Source of the DNA: Vombatus ursinus
Lineage: Eukaryota; Chordata; Mammalia; Diprotodontia; Vombatidae
Reading direction: 5' to 3'
Assembly: GCF_900497805.2 (NCBI RefSeq)
Contig: NW_020954585.1
Coordinates: forward strand, 47,011,595 to 47,075,594
DNA length: 64,000 nt
The translations under genes and the position numbers were made by a program. Positions 1-11,093 of this stretch are shown piece after piece. Every line of letters begins with the position of its first letter. Position 1 is the first letter of the stretch. The notes under the pieces are model-generated. The model was not told the origin of the DNA, searched no databases, and saw only the letters and a list, made by a program, of their open reading frames with translations.

Positions 1-809
1 TGAAGAGTAGGGAAGTTAGACCACTATTCCAGAAGGCCGAGTCATTTGTACGGCTCACTGAACTTAACCATTGATCTCCTGTGGGAAAAGGTGCTAGAGG
101 GAAAGATTGAGAGAGGAGGTTCATCTTTTAAAGTATTTTAAATTACTTGATAAAATCAAAGTTTAAAAATTTCCTTAGATGTATTAAGAAAGCATAGGAT
201 ATAAGATCATATTATCATAATTAAATTAAATAGCTTAGGTTATTATGCATAGGATCACTGAAGAATTAACTTTAAGTTACAGTAACAGTTTATTTAAATA
301 TCTGCATTTTAATAAATACTCACTATACACAAAAACTGTTTTTAAATGGACTCACCAAAAACATAAGTTATTGTCCTTCTTGTATAATTCACCATATAAA
401 GAGTACCTTTTAAATAAAAATTCTCACTATTGATTACTGCTAACATTAAGCAATTTGTAGTTTAGAAAAATTTGCAGAACTAGCCTTGCTAATTCATGGG
501 GGTTGTCTAGTTCTAAGATTCACAGTAGGGTCATAGGTAGCACACCACCATTTATATATGTTTCATTCCTTCCTTCATGGATCCTCCAAAAGCTGCACAG
601 ACAATGTTACTTTATTAACCTCAATCCAGCAAAGAGAAATACCGATTTCATAGGAGTGGGAGGCATAAGAGGTTTCATGACTAATGGAACAGGCAGGGAA
701 GAGAATCTAACTTCTCATCTTGTGCTCTAAAATAAAATGGAACAAAATATGACTAGGCAGAAGGACTAGATGCAGAAAGAAAAGTAACAATAACACTAGT
801 TCAAGTTAC
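1..809. other. AP5Z1 intron 3 (part)
   Basis: AT-rich intron sequence with short frames only. I see no exon, young SINE or other recognisable repeat. Confidence 0.6.
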
Positions 810-996
810 CTGAGCCAACAGGATTGATGACACCAGGCTTAATAGCTTTATATTTTGGATGTGGTCATGAGACAATGTCAAGTTCTCGGAAGGTGATATT
901 TCCCTCACGATTGCAGCACAGAGAACCTGAACCTGTTCAGGGGATTTTGGAAAATACAATGCTGACAGCAACAGCTCCACAAATTTCTTTTCAAGT
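810..996 (-). CDS. AP5Z1: AP5Z1 exon 3
   Basis: 187 nt between acceptor GTTTTTACAG and donor CAG|GTAACT. It encodes LEKKFVELLLSALYFPKSPE and on to LSLVSSILLAQ (62 codons), ending in phase 0. It matches the human segment LEKTCVDLLQATLGLPACPE (recalled) residue by residue with conservative changes. Exon 4 (family sequence GDRNEEVR) is not in the remaining 809 bases. Confidence 0.95.
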
Positions 997-3900
997 CTGT
1001 AAAAACATAACCATGTCAAATTGAAACTAATGCTTGTACTCTCTATTTCAGAGAACTCAGATACTAACCTACATCACAAACTAAGACTGGTGATGATCCC
1101 TTGGACATTAACTTTATATGGCTTTCACATACTCAGGATTCTTGATCACTCACTATAATGATTAGTTTGAGAAAAGAAATAAGCCACTTTTGGGGAGAAG
1201 AAATAAATCACTGAAGACAAAAAGACCTAACTGACTTACTGCCTTGAAACCCAAATGTTCCTCAACTGTGAAATGGGGTATAGCACCTACCTTGCAGGAT
1301 GACAAAGGTTCTGGAAAACATGTCATAAAAGGAGTATTTGAAATAACTGGGAGGGATTTAGAATGAAAAAGAGAATACTAAGGGGAGATATAACAGGCAT
1401 CTTCAAATACTATAAGAAATGACTTGTTCAGTGTTGCACCAGAGGATTCAGAGGAAAAGGAAAGAAAAATGACTTAAGGGTGGTATAATTTCTGAAAACT
1501 GACAGCAGTGAGATCAATAAATGCTTTATATATTATCTGGTGAGGTAGGGAGAATATTGGCTATTTTTACTCACTTCCTAGAATATTTTGTGGCTGAGAC
1601 AATGAGGAAAAGTCTTTGCAGACAGTCAATGGTCTCATTTCCAAAGTCTTCCTTTTGAAGCAGTCCCGTTATACGTGAACAGAATTTCTTTAGTTCCTCA
1701 TCCTGAATCTCCCTAGAACGAAAGAAGATGGCAATATGTTAAGAATTCAATAAAGTAATACAAAAATGTTGACCTGAATAGCTATAATACATCCACTTTC
1801 TAATAAAACATAAAGTCAAATATATTTACAACGAAATCATTGTTTTCATGATAAAACATAGAAACTATTGTTAAACACACAATAGGCGGTCAAATACATA
1901 CTTAACTGATTGACTTGAACCACCTTTTCTACATGGCCCATTTATCAAATTCCATACTATATATTTTGGCAAGAGAACCACTATTTAATATTTATTAAGG
2001 GCTGCCTACAGTTAAGTCCTCATTAATTCAGACCATACTAATTTATAAGTTTATGTTAATTCAGATATGATAATGAATTTTGAAAAATGAAAAACTTCTT
2101 TCTCCACACATTTTTAGGGTGACACTTAAAAGTAAAACAAATTCTATGATCAGGTGCCCTTTTCTCAAGTGCAGAAGATTATTTTCAAGGATGTAAAGAT
2201 TCTTTAAATTTGCCTTCAATTTCTGGATTTACTCATTAAATTTAAGGTAAAATCAATGTGAACTGAATTTTTGTAACATTATTTTACTTAAAAGCAGAAT
2301 GATACTGATGAGCTAGAAAAAGGAGAAGCTTCAAAAACAGTCAGAAAAACAAGGAATTTCTAATTAGCCATAATTTTGTAGTGTAGGATTTGTAGCTAGA
2401 AGGGACATTTCACAGTTATACAGTCAAATTCCTTGGAGCTCCCCTCTTCTCCCCCATTTATATCAAGGATGCAAGGATGATTCAACACTAGGAAAACAAT
2501 CAACATAACTAATCATAACCCAAAACATCCCAAGCCACATGATCATCTCAATAGACGCAGAAAAAGCCTCTGACAAGGTTCAACATTCTTTTATGCTAAA
2601 AACCCTAAGAGTACAGGCATAGAAGGACCTTTTTTTAAATATCATATGCAACAGGGATACACTGGAACCTTTTCCAGTAAATACAGGAGTGAAGTAAGGA
2701 TACCCACTCTCCTCATTATTATTTGATATAGCACTGGGAGTATAGCAATAGCAATAAGACAAGAAAAAGGAATTAAAGGAATAAAGACAGGTATAGAGGA
2801 GATAAAACCGCAGGAAATCAACAAAAATACTAATAGCTTCAGCAAAGTTTCAGGCAACAAAATAAATCCTCAAAAATCAACCTTTTATACATATATATTA
2901 TATACATGTACACACACAAATACGTATGTATGTGTATATGTGTATGTGACAAAACACAAGACGATATAATAGAAAGGAAAATTCCATTCCAAATAAATAC
3001 AAAATGCATAAAATATCTGGGTATCAACCTCCCAAAGAATGTAAAAGACTTATATACATTCAATTATGAAGCATTCCGTTGAAGAATTAAAGAACAGGGG
3101 CAGCTAGGTGGTGCTGCGGATAGAGCTCTGGTCTTGGAGTCAGGAGGACCTGAGTTCAAATGCAACCTCAGACATGTGACACTTACCAGCTGTGTGACCC
3201 TGGACAAGTCACTTAACCCTGACTGCCTCACCAAAAAAAAAAAAAAGAATTAAAGAACAACCTAAAAAGCTGGAAGGATATTCAGTATTCATGGTTAGGG
3301 CATGCCAATATAATGAAAATGACAACACTATCAAAATTAATTTATACTTTTAATGCTATACCAATCAAATAACCAACAGGAAACTTTATAGAGCTTGATA
3401 AAATAATAACAAAATTCATTTGGAAAAAACAAAAGATCTAGAATATCAAGGGAAATGATGAAAAGAAGGATGAAGGGGGAACTAGCACTTCCAGATCTCA
3501 AACTACATTATAAAGCAAGTCATCATAACCATCTGGTATTGCAGAAAGATCAATGGAACAGACTAGACAAGGGAGAGTCAGAAATAATAGAACCCAATAA
3601 CCCAGGTGTGTGATAAAACAGAAAATATAAGTTACCTAAGGAAAAACACCCTATTTGATAAAAACTTCTGGGAAAACAAGAAAAGCAGTCTGGCAGAAAT
3701 TAGGCTCAGTGATGGAAGTTAGCAGAATCAAAAATAATGGGTAAGACCACCAAGCATTCAGTAAGGATAACTTGTGAGAATTTCCAATGCTGTCTGGTCT
3801 CCCTGCACTCTAACAGACAAACCAGTCAGGTAAAGGTCAAGTAGTTTTCTCTACATCCAGAGCTGTTCCTGGCATTGCAAATGCAGACTGGGCGCATACC

Positions 3901-6667
3901 TGCCTCATTGTAGCTTAGTTACAGGCCCCCTGTGGTGAATTTATGGGAGGATAGAGACAAGAGCTCCATAGGACAGACAAGCAGGAATGATTTGGTTGCA
4001 ATGTGTGTGTCACTGGCAGGAATAATCACATCAACAAAAGATAGATATACTGAGGCACCGGAATAACATGAGGAAGTGGCAGGATTTCCAAGTATTATCT
4101 GAATTAACATAAACTTCTAAATTAGTGTAGTCTGAATTAATGAGGAATTAACTATAGGCAGCCCTTAATAAATGTTAAATAGTGGTTCTCCTGCCAAAAT
4201 ACATAGTATGGAGTTATATAAATGGGCCATGTAAAAAAGGTTGTTCAAGTCAGTGAATTAAGTATTTATTTGACCGCCTACTGTGTATGCAACAATGGTT
4301 TACACGTTTTATCATGAAAACAATGATTTCACTGTAAATGTATTTTACTTTGTGTTTTATTAGACAATTGACATATTATAGCTATTCAGGTCAATATTTT
4401 TGTATTACCTGGCTGAATTAAAAAATCATAGGATATCGTGATAGATGAAATTTTAGAGATCTATTTCAATCTTATTTTATCAATGAGGAAAAAGAAACTG
4501 ATTTGCCCAAGATCAAACAACTAATATGTCCTAAAGGAGCTATGATTATGACCCAGGTCTTCTGACTCCAAAGCCAGGGAATGGCAAGTGCTGGATCATC
4601 TATGCCAATATTTAATTTACCTATTTCAGTTCTTAGACGGAGGAAATAAGCTGTGGATAAAAGTAAATCCGTGAACAAAACGTATCTGGATTTTCAAATT
4701 TTCTGACAAGATTTCACACTGAAAAATATTAAGCAATGCATTGTTTTGTTATGTTTATCCTCCCAGGCTGTCCAGACTCCAATGGATGGAAGAATCAGTA
4801 GCAGAGGCTCTTCCCCCTTCTTTTTATCTTCATCGCTCCTCAAATCCAGGCTGCCAAGACCCCAGGGTAGAAGAATATGGTTGTTTAAACCTTTTGGATG
4901 AGTCTACCCAAGACTAACTACAAGACTTCCACTGAGATGGAAGGACCACTAGGCCTTAGTGCCAATCTTAACATCTGTGCTACTGCTATGTCCTCCAGTC
5001 CCTTGGGCACTGTCATATGACCCGATAGTACATCCTAAAGATCCCTGGGCTTTGCTACCTGCCCTGCTATTGCACCCTTAGGACAACTTTGGACCTGAAG
5101 TTGAACTTTTTATATATGTTGTCTCCCCCAAATTAAAATATAAACTCAAGAGCTGAGACTCTCTCTTAAAAAAAAAATGCATCCCTAGCACTTGTTTGGC
5201 AGTGTTTGGCACATAGTATGCCAATAAACATTTATTAAGTATCTATTATATGAAAGGCACTGTGCTGACAACTATGAATAAAGACAGTCCCTGTTCTTGA
5301 GGAGTTTAGAGTCTAATGGAAAGCCAACACATGCAGAAAAAGCTGAAAAGGGAATGGGGGCAACCTGGGAAGGTAAATAGATGAGGGAGACATGATGGAA
5401 AAGTCAGAGCAGTCTCAAAGTGGTACAGCCAGGTGAGAATGCTTTTTCTGTGAATCAGCACAACTGCTGTGGAAAACAATTCAGAATTATGCATATACAG
5501 GGACTAAAATGTCCATATCCAGAGACCCAGAGACTGCCAGGTATATATCCCAAGGAGGTCACTGATAAGAAAAACCAGTACTTCTTATTACAGCAAAAGA
5601 CTGGGGAAAATAAGTCAATGCCCATCGATTGGGAAATGGCTAACCAAATTATTATATACGAATATAATGGAGCATTGTAAAAAACTGTAAACATGATGAA
5701 TACAGAAAAGCATGGATTTACAAGATCTGATGCCAAATAAGTAAGCAGAGCCAAGGAAAAAATATTCAGAATGATAACTATGTAAATAGAAAGGACAAAA
5801 CAATCAAGAGTGAATGTTGCAAAATTACAAAGAATAAGCATGGGTTCAAAGAAGAGGTATGAGAAAACATCCCCATCTCCATTCCTTTACAGAGGTAGAA
5901 GGTCCATAGGTGTGGCACAATACATATGTTTTCAGACTTTTTTAAAATACACTTTAAAGTTTTGCTGATTTTTTTTGTTTCTTTAAAATTATTATTTGTT
6001 ATATTGATGACTTTATGGGAGAAGAAGAGGAAAATTTTGGTCACATTAAAAAAAGACATCAATAAAAATTTTTTGAAATAAAAATTTTTTTTCAACCATT
6101 CATTCATTCATTCATGTAGAGGACTCAGGAAGAAAAACGTGGGGGTATTTCTCTGGATAAAGACATCTGAATGGAGTCAGGTTCCTCATAAACCAGTATT
6201 GGGATGAATTTTATTTAATATTTCCATAAATGATAAGAAGTGAAATGTGAAATCTGGTGGAGAGATAACAGAAAGTTCTTCCAATGCTAGAACTATAGGG
6301 CAAAAACTGAAAGGAAACCTCTTGAGGCCGTGAAAGTGAGAAACCTGTAACTTGAGCTTCAGCGTAAAGAAGTATAAATTCACCGAACAGTAAGTGTAAG
6401 GTAGTATATTCAGGAAAAAAGAATCCTAACTGTACTCATGATAGTTCAGAGCCTCAGTTAATATCCAGAAAAGATTTGGGAGTAGACTGCTATCTATTGT
6501 CCAATATACAGACAAAGCTAAAATAAAGCTGAACGTAAGGATGAATATAAGCCAAAAATTATCGTTTTATCCCCCTCCTCTTTCTTCTTCCCCTCTCTCT
6601 CCACCCCCATGTTACACCTGTAACACTGTGCAATTCTGATTAAAAGGCATGATGGAGAATCTAATCC

Positions 6668-6701
<34 letters not shown>

Positions 6702-8545
6702 TATCATTGGAATAAAGAAGCTATAATAAGAAAATGACTTCAGTACAGAAGGATGGAGTCTTGAGAGGATATTACTGAAACTTAAAAAAATCATGAAAGC
6801 CCAGCTTTACTGGCTATTTTTTTTTTAACAACTATTGCAAGAAAGTACCATTTTACATAGCAGATACAGTAAGGTACTGCCTGAAAACAGCTGTCCTTCC
6901 ATTCAAACTTTAAGATGATTTAGGTCCAGGGTTAACTATTTTCTTGTCACGGACCCTTTACGAAGTCTGATGAAGCCCACAGACTCTTTCTCAGAATAAA
7001 GCTCTTTACATGTATAAAATACAAAGGATTACAAAGGAAAGCAATTCTATTGAAATACAGCTGTTAAAATATTTTGTTCACTGAACCTCTGATTAAGAAA
7101 CACTAGAAGATTAATGAATAAATTAAGGAACTATAATAGGTAATTAAGGGAAACTAAAGATATTTGGGGTCCAATGCTTAATCATTTGAAGTGACCACAT
7201 GCCCCAAAGCAAACAAGGTTATTTACTCAACAGGCTAACAAGCTAAATATATCTGCTCTTATTTAAAAAATATATATGTATCAATTTTGTTTTCCTTGAT
7301 GACTTTTTCCATGATAGCTGAGACGTAGTGCATCAAGAACAGAGGTACCTAAGAGGGCAGATAGCTCGACTGAGTTCACATCTGGGCTTGGATACCCCAA
7401 TGTAATCCTAAACAAGTTACTTAACTTCTTTCAGCCTGAGTTTTTTCATTTCTAAAATGAGATTAATAATAATAGCATCTACATTTCAGAGCTGTCGTGA
7501 GAATAAAGTGAAATAATTTTTGTAAAGTATTTTGTAAATCTTAAAAGACTATATAAATGCTAGGAAGAACTGCCCTTGAAATCACGAAGAGCTGTGTTCA
7601 AGGTCTACCTCTAAACGATTCTAGGTGTGACCACGTCACTGAACCTCTGAGTCCCAAGCAACAAGACCAGAAGTTACTTATAAATTACACATCTGCATTA
7701 GTGGAGGGTATATTTCTATATCATGCGCTCCCACACTGATATCATAGGTGGGAGAAAAAAAATCTTATTTTACACAATACTTTAACTTACAAGACAAACT
7801 ATTTTCTAATACCTTTTGAGGACTCCTTTACACTTTTCAGTAAAATGGAAATAAAACTAAAAATTCACAACACCAGAAATGAAGTGATTAAGTTTGGTTT
7901 TATGTAATTTGAGTGTGAAATTATGATGTAAATTCTAATTAGAGTTGTCTGGCAATCAGTTGTAGATGCAGGAAGAAAGCCTGGTATAGCGGCAAGACCA
8001 CTAGCTGTGACGAAAGAGCCTCTGGGTTCAAATACTATCTTCCACATACACTGCCTTTCTGACTCCTGGCAAGGCCCCAGGCTTCAGTTTCGTCCTCAGT
8101 AAAAATGAAGACAAAGCCCAAGAAGACTTGACAGGCTAATGACTGCACCAATATGCTCGGTCACCTTTTCATCCATTTAGTTCTACGCTAGATCTAGATT
8201 GTGACTGACTCTACACTTATTTTATGTGTTCTAAGTAAATATTTTAAGATGCAAGCGATCAGGGTCTGTTCCTTTGTTTTAAAGAGCAATCTGACAACTG
8301 GAGCGTTTTGGGGCGGTGTCCACGCCACCCCCCCTTCCGAGGCAGGCGCAGCAGACAAGCGACGATCCCCTTCCGGCCTAAACTACGCACGATGGGCCTC
8401 AGGAGGGACTGCCCCCGAGGCAAAAACCGTTGCCCCAGGCGCGGACCCGGGGGCCCAAGGCTCCCGCCCCCCCCCCCCCGAGGGGCGCTACCCTCTCCCC
8501 GCACCTGGCCTGGAGAAGTAAACTCTCTGTGCCCGCCGTGAACAT
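810..8545 (-). CDS. AP5Z1: AP5Z1, adaptor-related protein complex 5 subunit zeta 1 (exons 1-3, 5' part of gene)
   Basis: Three coding exons on the minus strand (8505-8545, 1575-1712, 810-996) join in frame to give about the first 122 residues. The start MFTAGTESLLLQAREIQDEE is close to my recollection of human AP5Z1 (MFSAGAESLLHQAREIQDEE), and the match continues through SATKYSRKLEKKFVELL and PEQVQVLCAAIVREISPSE. AP5Z1 (SPG48, KIAA0415) is the zeta subunit of the AP-5 adaptor complex, which works with SPG11 and SPG15 on late endosomes and lysosomes. The family protein is roughly 800 residues of helical repeats, so most of the gene (exon 4 on) lies beyond the left edge. The start codon has A at -3. 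Intron 1 is 6.8 kb and repeat-rich. The gene lies downstream of FOXK1 on the same strand, as in human. No frame damage is seen. Confidence 0.95.
1225..1345 (+). repeat. CORE-SINE (MIR/THER1-like) fragment
   Basis: The stretch around 'gtgaaatggggtatagcacc' matches the conserved CORE of MIR-type SINEs ('gtaaaatggggataatagcacct'). It lies in AP5Z1 intron 2 and is old and diverged. Confidence 0.5.
1575..1712 (-). CDS. AP5Z1: AP5Z1 exon 2
   Basis: 138 nt between acceptor TTTCGTTCTAG and donor AA|GTGAGT. It encodes EIQDEELKKFCSRITGLLQK through FLIVSATKYSR with split codons at both ends. A branch-site-like CTTAAC lies about 27 nt upstream of the acceptor (near 1738-1743), where the left arm of a large intronic inverted repeat begins. 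Confidence 0.94.
1743..2069 (+). repeat. Left arm of long inverted repeat
   Basis: About 327 bp that reappears, reverse-complemented, at 4093-4420 with roughly 85% identity by eye. Shared runs include 'gacctgaatagctataata', 'taggcggtcaaata', 'acatggcccattta' and 'ttattaagggctgccta'. The arm lies wholly inside AP5Z1 intron 1 and starts about 30 nt upstream of the exon 2 acceptor. Confidence 0.9.
2465..3700 (+). mobile_element. L1 LINE ORF2 fragment (old), split by a SINE
   Basis: Plus-strand sequence in the style of L1 ORF2 reverse transcriptase: 'atgatcatctcaatagacgc' reads MIISIDA, followed by AEKA. Later segments match the post-RT region ('ttggaaaaaacaaaagatct'). It has many stops and is non-functional, lacks the 5' half, and sits between the two inverted-repeat arms. 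A SINE interrupts it at 3097-3244. Confidence 0.85.
3097..3244 (+). mobile_element. WSINE1-type tRNA-derived SINE
   Basis: Starts 'ggggcagctaggtggtgctg' and ends with an A-tail. A perfect 15-bp target-site duplication, aagaattaaagaaca, lies at 3082-3096 and 3245-3259. Inserted into the L1 fragment. Confidence 0.97.
4093..4420 (-). repeat. Right arm of long inverted repeat
   Basis: Reverse complement of 1743-2069. The inner parts of both arms contain 'cctcattaattcaga' next to 'ggctgccta', which faintly recalls pogo/Tigger-type transposon ends with TA targets. That family call is from memory and weak. Confidence 0.9.
4425..4590 (-). repeat. THER1/MIR-like CORE-SINE
   Basis: Reads in reverse as a MIR/THER1 SINE: 'atcaatgaggaaaaagaaac', then 'gatttgcccaagatcaaaca' and 'gacccaggtcttctgactcc'. 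Confidence 0.6.
5115..5330 (+). repeat. L2/MIR-class 3' end fragment
   Basis: Contains the 3'-terminal pattern 'gtttggcacatagtatgcca', 'ataaacatttattaagtatc' and 'ggcactgtgctgac' of mammalian L2/MIR-type elements. Confidence 0.5.
5425..5935 (+). mobile_element. L1 3'-end fragment
   Basis: Corresponds, in opposite orientation, to the 3' part of the L1 at 22.4-23.1 kb: 'atgcccatcgattgggaaat', 'ggtatatatcccaaggaggt' and 'tatacgaatataatggagca'. Truncated and old. Confidence 0.75.
6115..6560 (+). repeat. Probable L3/CR1-like LINE fragment
   Basis: Diverged sequence resembling the L3/CR1 element at 56-57.4 kb ('ttccataaatgataagaagt', 'aaaagatttgggagtagact'). No intact frame. Confidence 0.35.
6671..6701 (+). 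repeat. (CAT)n microsatellite
   Basis: About ten CAT units, within AP5Z1 intron 1. Confidence 0.95.
6928..7106 (+). repeat. Non-autonomous DNA-transposon-like relic, 'gggttNttaacct' family, copy 1
   Basis: Shares 'acccttta', 'tcagaataaagctctttaca', 'aaatacaaaggattacaaag' and 'attgaaatacagctgttaaa' with copies at 47.86, 53.84 and (reversed) 55.84 kb. The ends are weakly palindromic. Confidence 0.7.
7330..7565 (+). repeat. MIR/CORE-SINE relic
   Basis: Conserved CORE order: 'agttacttaacttctttcag', 'aaaatgagattaataataat', 'gagctgtcgtgagaataaag' and 'gactatataaatgctagg'. Confidence 0.75.
7980..8115 (+). repeat. MIR-like SINE fragment
   Basis: Pattern 'gtatagcggcaagaccacta', 'gcctctgggttcaaatacta' and 'cttcagtttcgtcctcagta' resembles a MIR 5' half. 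Confidence 0.5.
8505..8545 (-). CDS. AP5Z1: AP5Z1 exon 1 (coding part)
   Basis: 41 nt from ATG (8545-8543) to AG|GTGCGG: thirteen codons, MFTAGTESLLLQA, plus two bases of a split Arg codon. The donor GT is at 8504-8503. The exon is too short for ordinary ORF detection; it was found from the protein start known for the family. The phase agrees with exon 2, whose first base completes Arg. Confidence 0.92.
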
Positions 8546-8636
8546 CCTGCCGCCAGTTACCGGGGTACACCTCCCACCCTAGACACCAAGCTGAAAAGCC
8601 AAAATTCCATGAATGACTTCCGCCGGAAGAGGAAAA

Positions 8637-8646
8637 TCTCGCGAGA
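8637..8646. promoter_or_regulatory. TCTCGCGAGA palindromic core-promoter element
   Basis: Exact 10-bp palindrome, 92 bp upstream of the AP5Z1 ATG and 8 bp beyond an ETS site. This element is known to drive TATA-less promoters of housekeeping genes. Confidence 0.8.
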
Positions 8647-8934
8647 CCCATCCGCGTGAGGAGGGAAGAAGGGAGTAGCCTCTTAGTCTCAGGGTTGTCA
8701 CGTGGTGCACTTGCGAGCCTAGACGCGGCGTAAGCGCTACGGGACCGACTGACTGCTGCAGGGAAGTACGGGAGCCGGGAGGCTGCTGGCGGGGAGAGCC
8801 GCCTGGGGACCTTGGGTCCCTGTCCTGCGCCACTTCACCAGTGTTGTTACCCGGCCCGAGCTCTTTGGAGGAAATGCATTGTCGTCCATAGTGGCAAGGG
8901 ACGTTGGAAAATTTCATCCACCCAGCACTATCCT

Positions 8935-9072
8935 TTTTTTTTTTTTTTTTTTTTGGTGAGGCAATCGGGATTAAGTGACTTGCCCAGGCCACACATCTAG
9001 TGTCAGGTGTCAGAGGTTGGATTTGAACTCAGGTCCACCCGACTCTCTCCACTACACCACCCAACTGCCCAC
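8935..9072 (-). mobile_element. WSINE1-type SINE
   Basis: Inverted copy: T-run, 'ttggtgaggcaatcgggatt', 'gacttgcccaggccacacat', ending 'cacccaactgccc'. It marks the upstream edge of the AP5Z1 promoter island. Confidence 0.9.
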
Positions 9073-9159
9073 CCAGCCCTCTTGTAGGGGGGTAGCTCTG
9101 GCCCGCCCTTCGCCCCTCCTCCCAAGCCACACCTCGTCCCCACCCTCCCGCTTTCCCCT

Positions 9160-9730
9160 GAGCCAGGTGGCTTTTACCTCGGTAACATCTCTCGCACATC
9201 CCCAACACTGCCTCCACCCTGGTGCACGCCCTCATAACCTCACACCTGCCCTATTAAAATAGCCTATTGGTGGCTCCCCCGGCCTCGAGTCTCTGGCCAG
9301 TCCACTTCATCCTCCTCTCAGCTGCCAAATACATCTTCCTGAAGAGCGAGTCTGATCGTGTCACCCTTTTGTTCAGTAAACTCCAGTGGCTTCCTGGCAC
9401 TGTCAGCTTCCGCTTGGCTGTTAATGCCCTGGTGACCTAGACCCTCCCTTTTCAGTCTTCTTGACCTGACGCCCCTCCACAAACTCTGCGATCCAGTGAC
9501 ACTGGTCCTTTTGTTATTCGGCACACATGACACCCCTTCTCCCCACTCCGGTGGGCTTTCACTGGCAGTATTCCATGCGTGGAACTCTCTTCATCTCTGC
9601 CTCCTGGCTTCCTTCAAGTCTCAGCTAGTCTCACTTTCTCGAAAGAAACCTTTTTCCAGTCCACATCAACCTTAGTGCCTTCCCTTTGAGATTACTTCCA
9701 ATTTATTCTGTACGTGTATTATTTGTAATG
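9160..9730 (+). mobile_element. L2 LINE, ORF2 C-terminal and 3' fragment
   Basis: Matches the end of L2 ORF2 in nucleotide pattern: 'cagctgccaaatacatcttc', 'aactccagtggcttcctggc', 'tctgcgatccagtgacactg' and 'tctgcctcctggcttccttc'. Frames are broken; ancient. Confidence 0.75.
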
Positions 9731-10280
9731 TGGGGGGAAATATGAACCACAGTTATTTACCTGGTGGCCTACTATTAGAAAGTCCTCACCCCCATGCAAA
9801 GACATGATAAAGCATATGGTCTAATTCATCCTTGCCGGTGTACTTACTGTCCTTGGATAAGACACCCTGCAATTTTGTCTAAAAAGGCTGCTTTCACACT
9901 TGTACATTTGATAGCTTCTCCTTGTCTCCTGCCCTTGAACAAGGAATGTTTTCTCATTTTGATAATAAATCCCACCACTTGAATTCCAAACACTCCCCTT
10001 TTCTCGTTTGACTGATACCCCTCTTTTTCTAATGCTCCTTCTCCGGCAAAATGCTTTACTTTTCCATCCTAAACTGCTGCAGAAAGCTGCTAACTGACAG
10101 TTTATTCTAAGTGGCCCTGAAAGATTATAAAAACCAATCAGTACCCCAGGAATCTGAATTTGCTATCAGCAAGGACAGATTCCTTAGCATGCTGATAAAT
10201 CTCTTTACTTTCAGTTTGTCTTCCTCTCTTTGACCCGCCCCAACTGATGGGTCTGCCTCTCTCAAGACAAAGCGAATTCA
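9731..10280. other. Intergenic, nothing recognised
   Basis: No gene, promoter or clear repeat seen. AT-rich with ordinary composition. Confidence 0.4.
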
Positions 10281-10415
10281 GGGCAGCTAGGTGGCGCCGT
10301 GGATCGAGCACCGGCTCTTAAGTCAGGAGGACCTGCGTTCAAATCTCAGCCTCAGGCCAAACGTTTGATACTACCTGTGTGACCCTGGGCAAGTCACTTA
10401 ACCCCAATTACCAAA
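10281..10415 (+). mobile_element. WSINE1-type SINE
   Basis: 'gggcagctaggtggcgccgt' through 'cacttaaccccaattacc'. It has lost its A-tail and its flanking duplication is unclear, so it is one of the older copies. Confidence 0.92.
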
Positions 10416-10435
10416 ATCTCGTGCCGAATTTGCAT

Positions 10436-10575
10436 TTTGTCTTCCCCACTACTGTGAGGAACTTGAGAGCAGTTTAACAAGTTTTGTTTTTGTTTGTTTT
10501 TTGCCTTTGTATCCCCACTGATTAATCACAGTGCCTAGAACATAGATAGGTGCATAATAAACGCTTACTGACAAT
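10436..10575 (+). repeat. L2 3'-end fragment
   Basis: 'tttgtatccccactgattaa', 'cacagtgcctagaacataga' and 'gcataataaacgcttactga' are the canonical L2 3' tail pattern. Confidence 0.7.
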
Positions 10576-11093
10576 TTTGGAGCCTGTGCTTTAAGCTCTT
10601 AGGAAGATGCTTCAGCCTTCAAATGTTTCCCAACCTAGATTAGTAACAAGGATATTTTGATAAGTTGGGATTCTTGTAAGCAAATAAATATTATTCTGTG
10701 TGAAACCCAAATGAAAGAAGCATGAAAAATGATTTTCTGATTCATCAGGTGTTGTTTTTAACTGGCTCAAGAGCTTTAACATTTTCCTCTAACTAAAGAT
10801 AATCAATTTTTCTAATAACTCTGAGGCATCAGTCCATTCTCCCAATCAGACAGCCTGATGATCTAGTGTTGATCTTTTTTTTTTTAAAGCCTTTTGGAAT
10901 ATAAATAATGATATTTCACTAACAAGTTATTTTAGACCTATTAAAGGAAACCATTATATCTAAAAGTCACTTCCTTGCTTTCTATGATGATGAACTATGG
11001 GCAGTGTTTGAGAGGGGTAGTGATTGAAAAAGAGGGAGGGGCCATAGCTCAGACTCCCATCTGTGGAAAAGCTGGTGGTTGCCCATCAAAACT

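Larger units (their letters stand above)
8300..8880 (-). promoter_or_regulatory. AP5Z1 CpG-island promoter
   Basis: GC-rich, CpG-dense block surrounding the AP5Z1 start codon in otherwise AT-rich DNA. Upstream of the ATG (higher coordinates) are an ETS site CCGGAAG at 8623-8629 and the palindrome TCTCGCGAGA at 8637-8646, both typical of broadly active TATA-less mammalian promoters. No TATA box is evident. Transcription probably starts between about 8550 and 8660. A C-rich homopolymer (about 8467-8479) lies just inside intron 1. Activity is inferred; the motifs and CpG density are seen. Confidence 0.8.

Noticed and set aside
801-1019. A 72-codon minus-strand frame starting upstream of 996
   Set aside because: Its first residues are intron sequence read through the acceptor. 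The real AP5Z1 exon 3 starts at 996.
5455-5841. A 128-codon minus-strand frame
   Set aside because: Antisense of an L1 3'-end fragment; no protein resemblance.
8201-8651. Overlapping frames of about 77-130 codons in both strands of the AP5Z1 CpG island
   Set aside because: Open because of GC-rich composition with few stop codons. They conflict with the verified AP5Z1 exon 1 and its frame.
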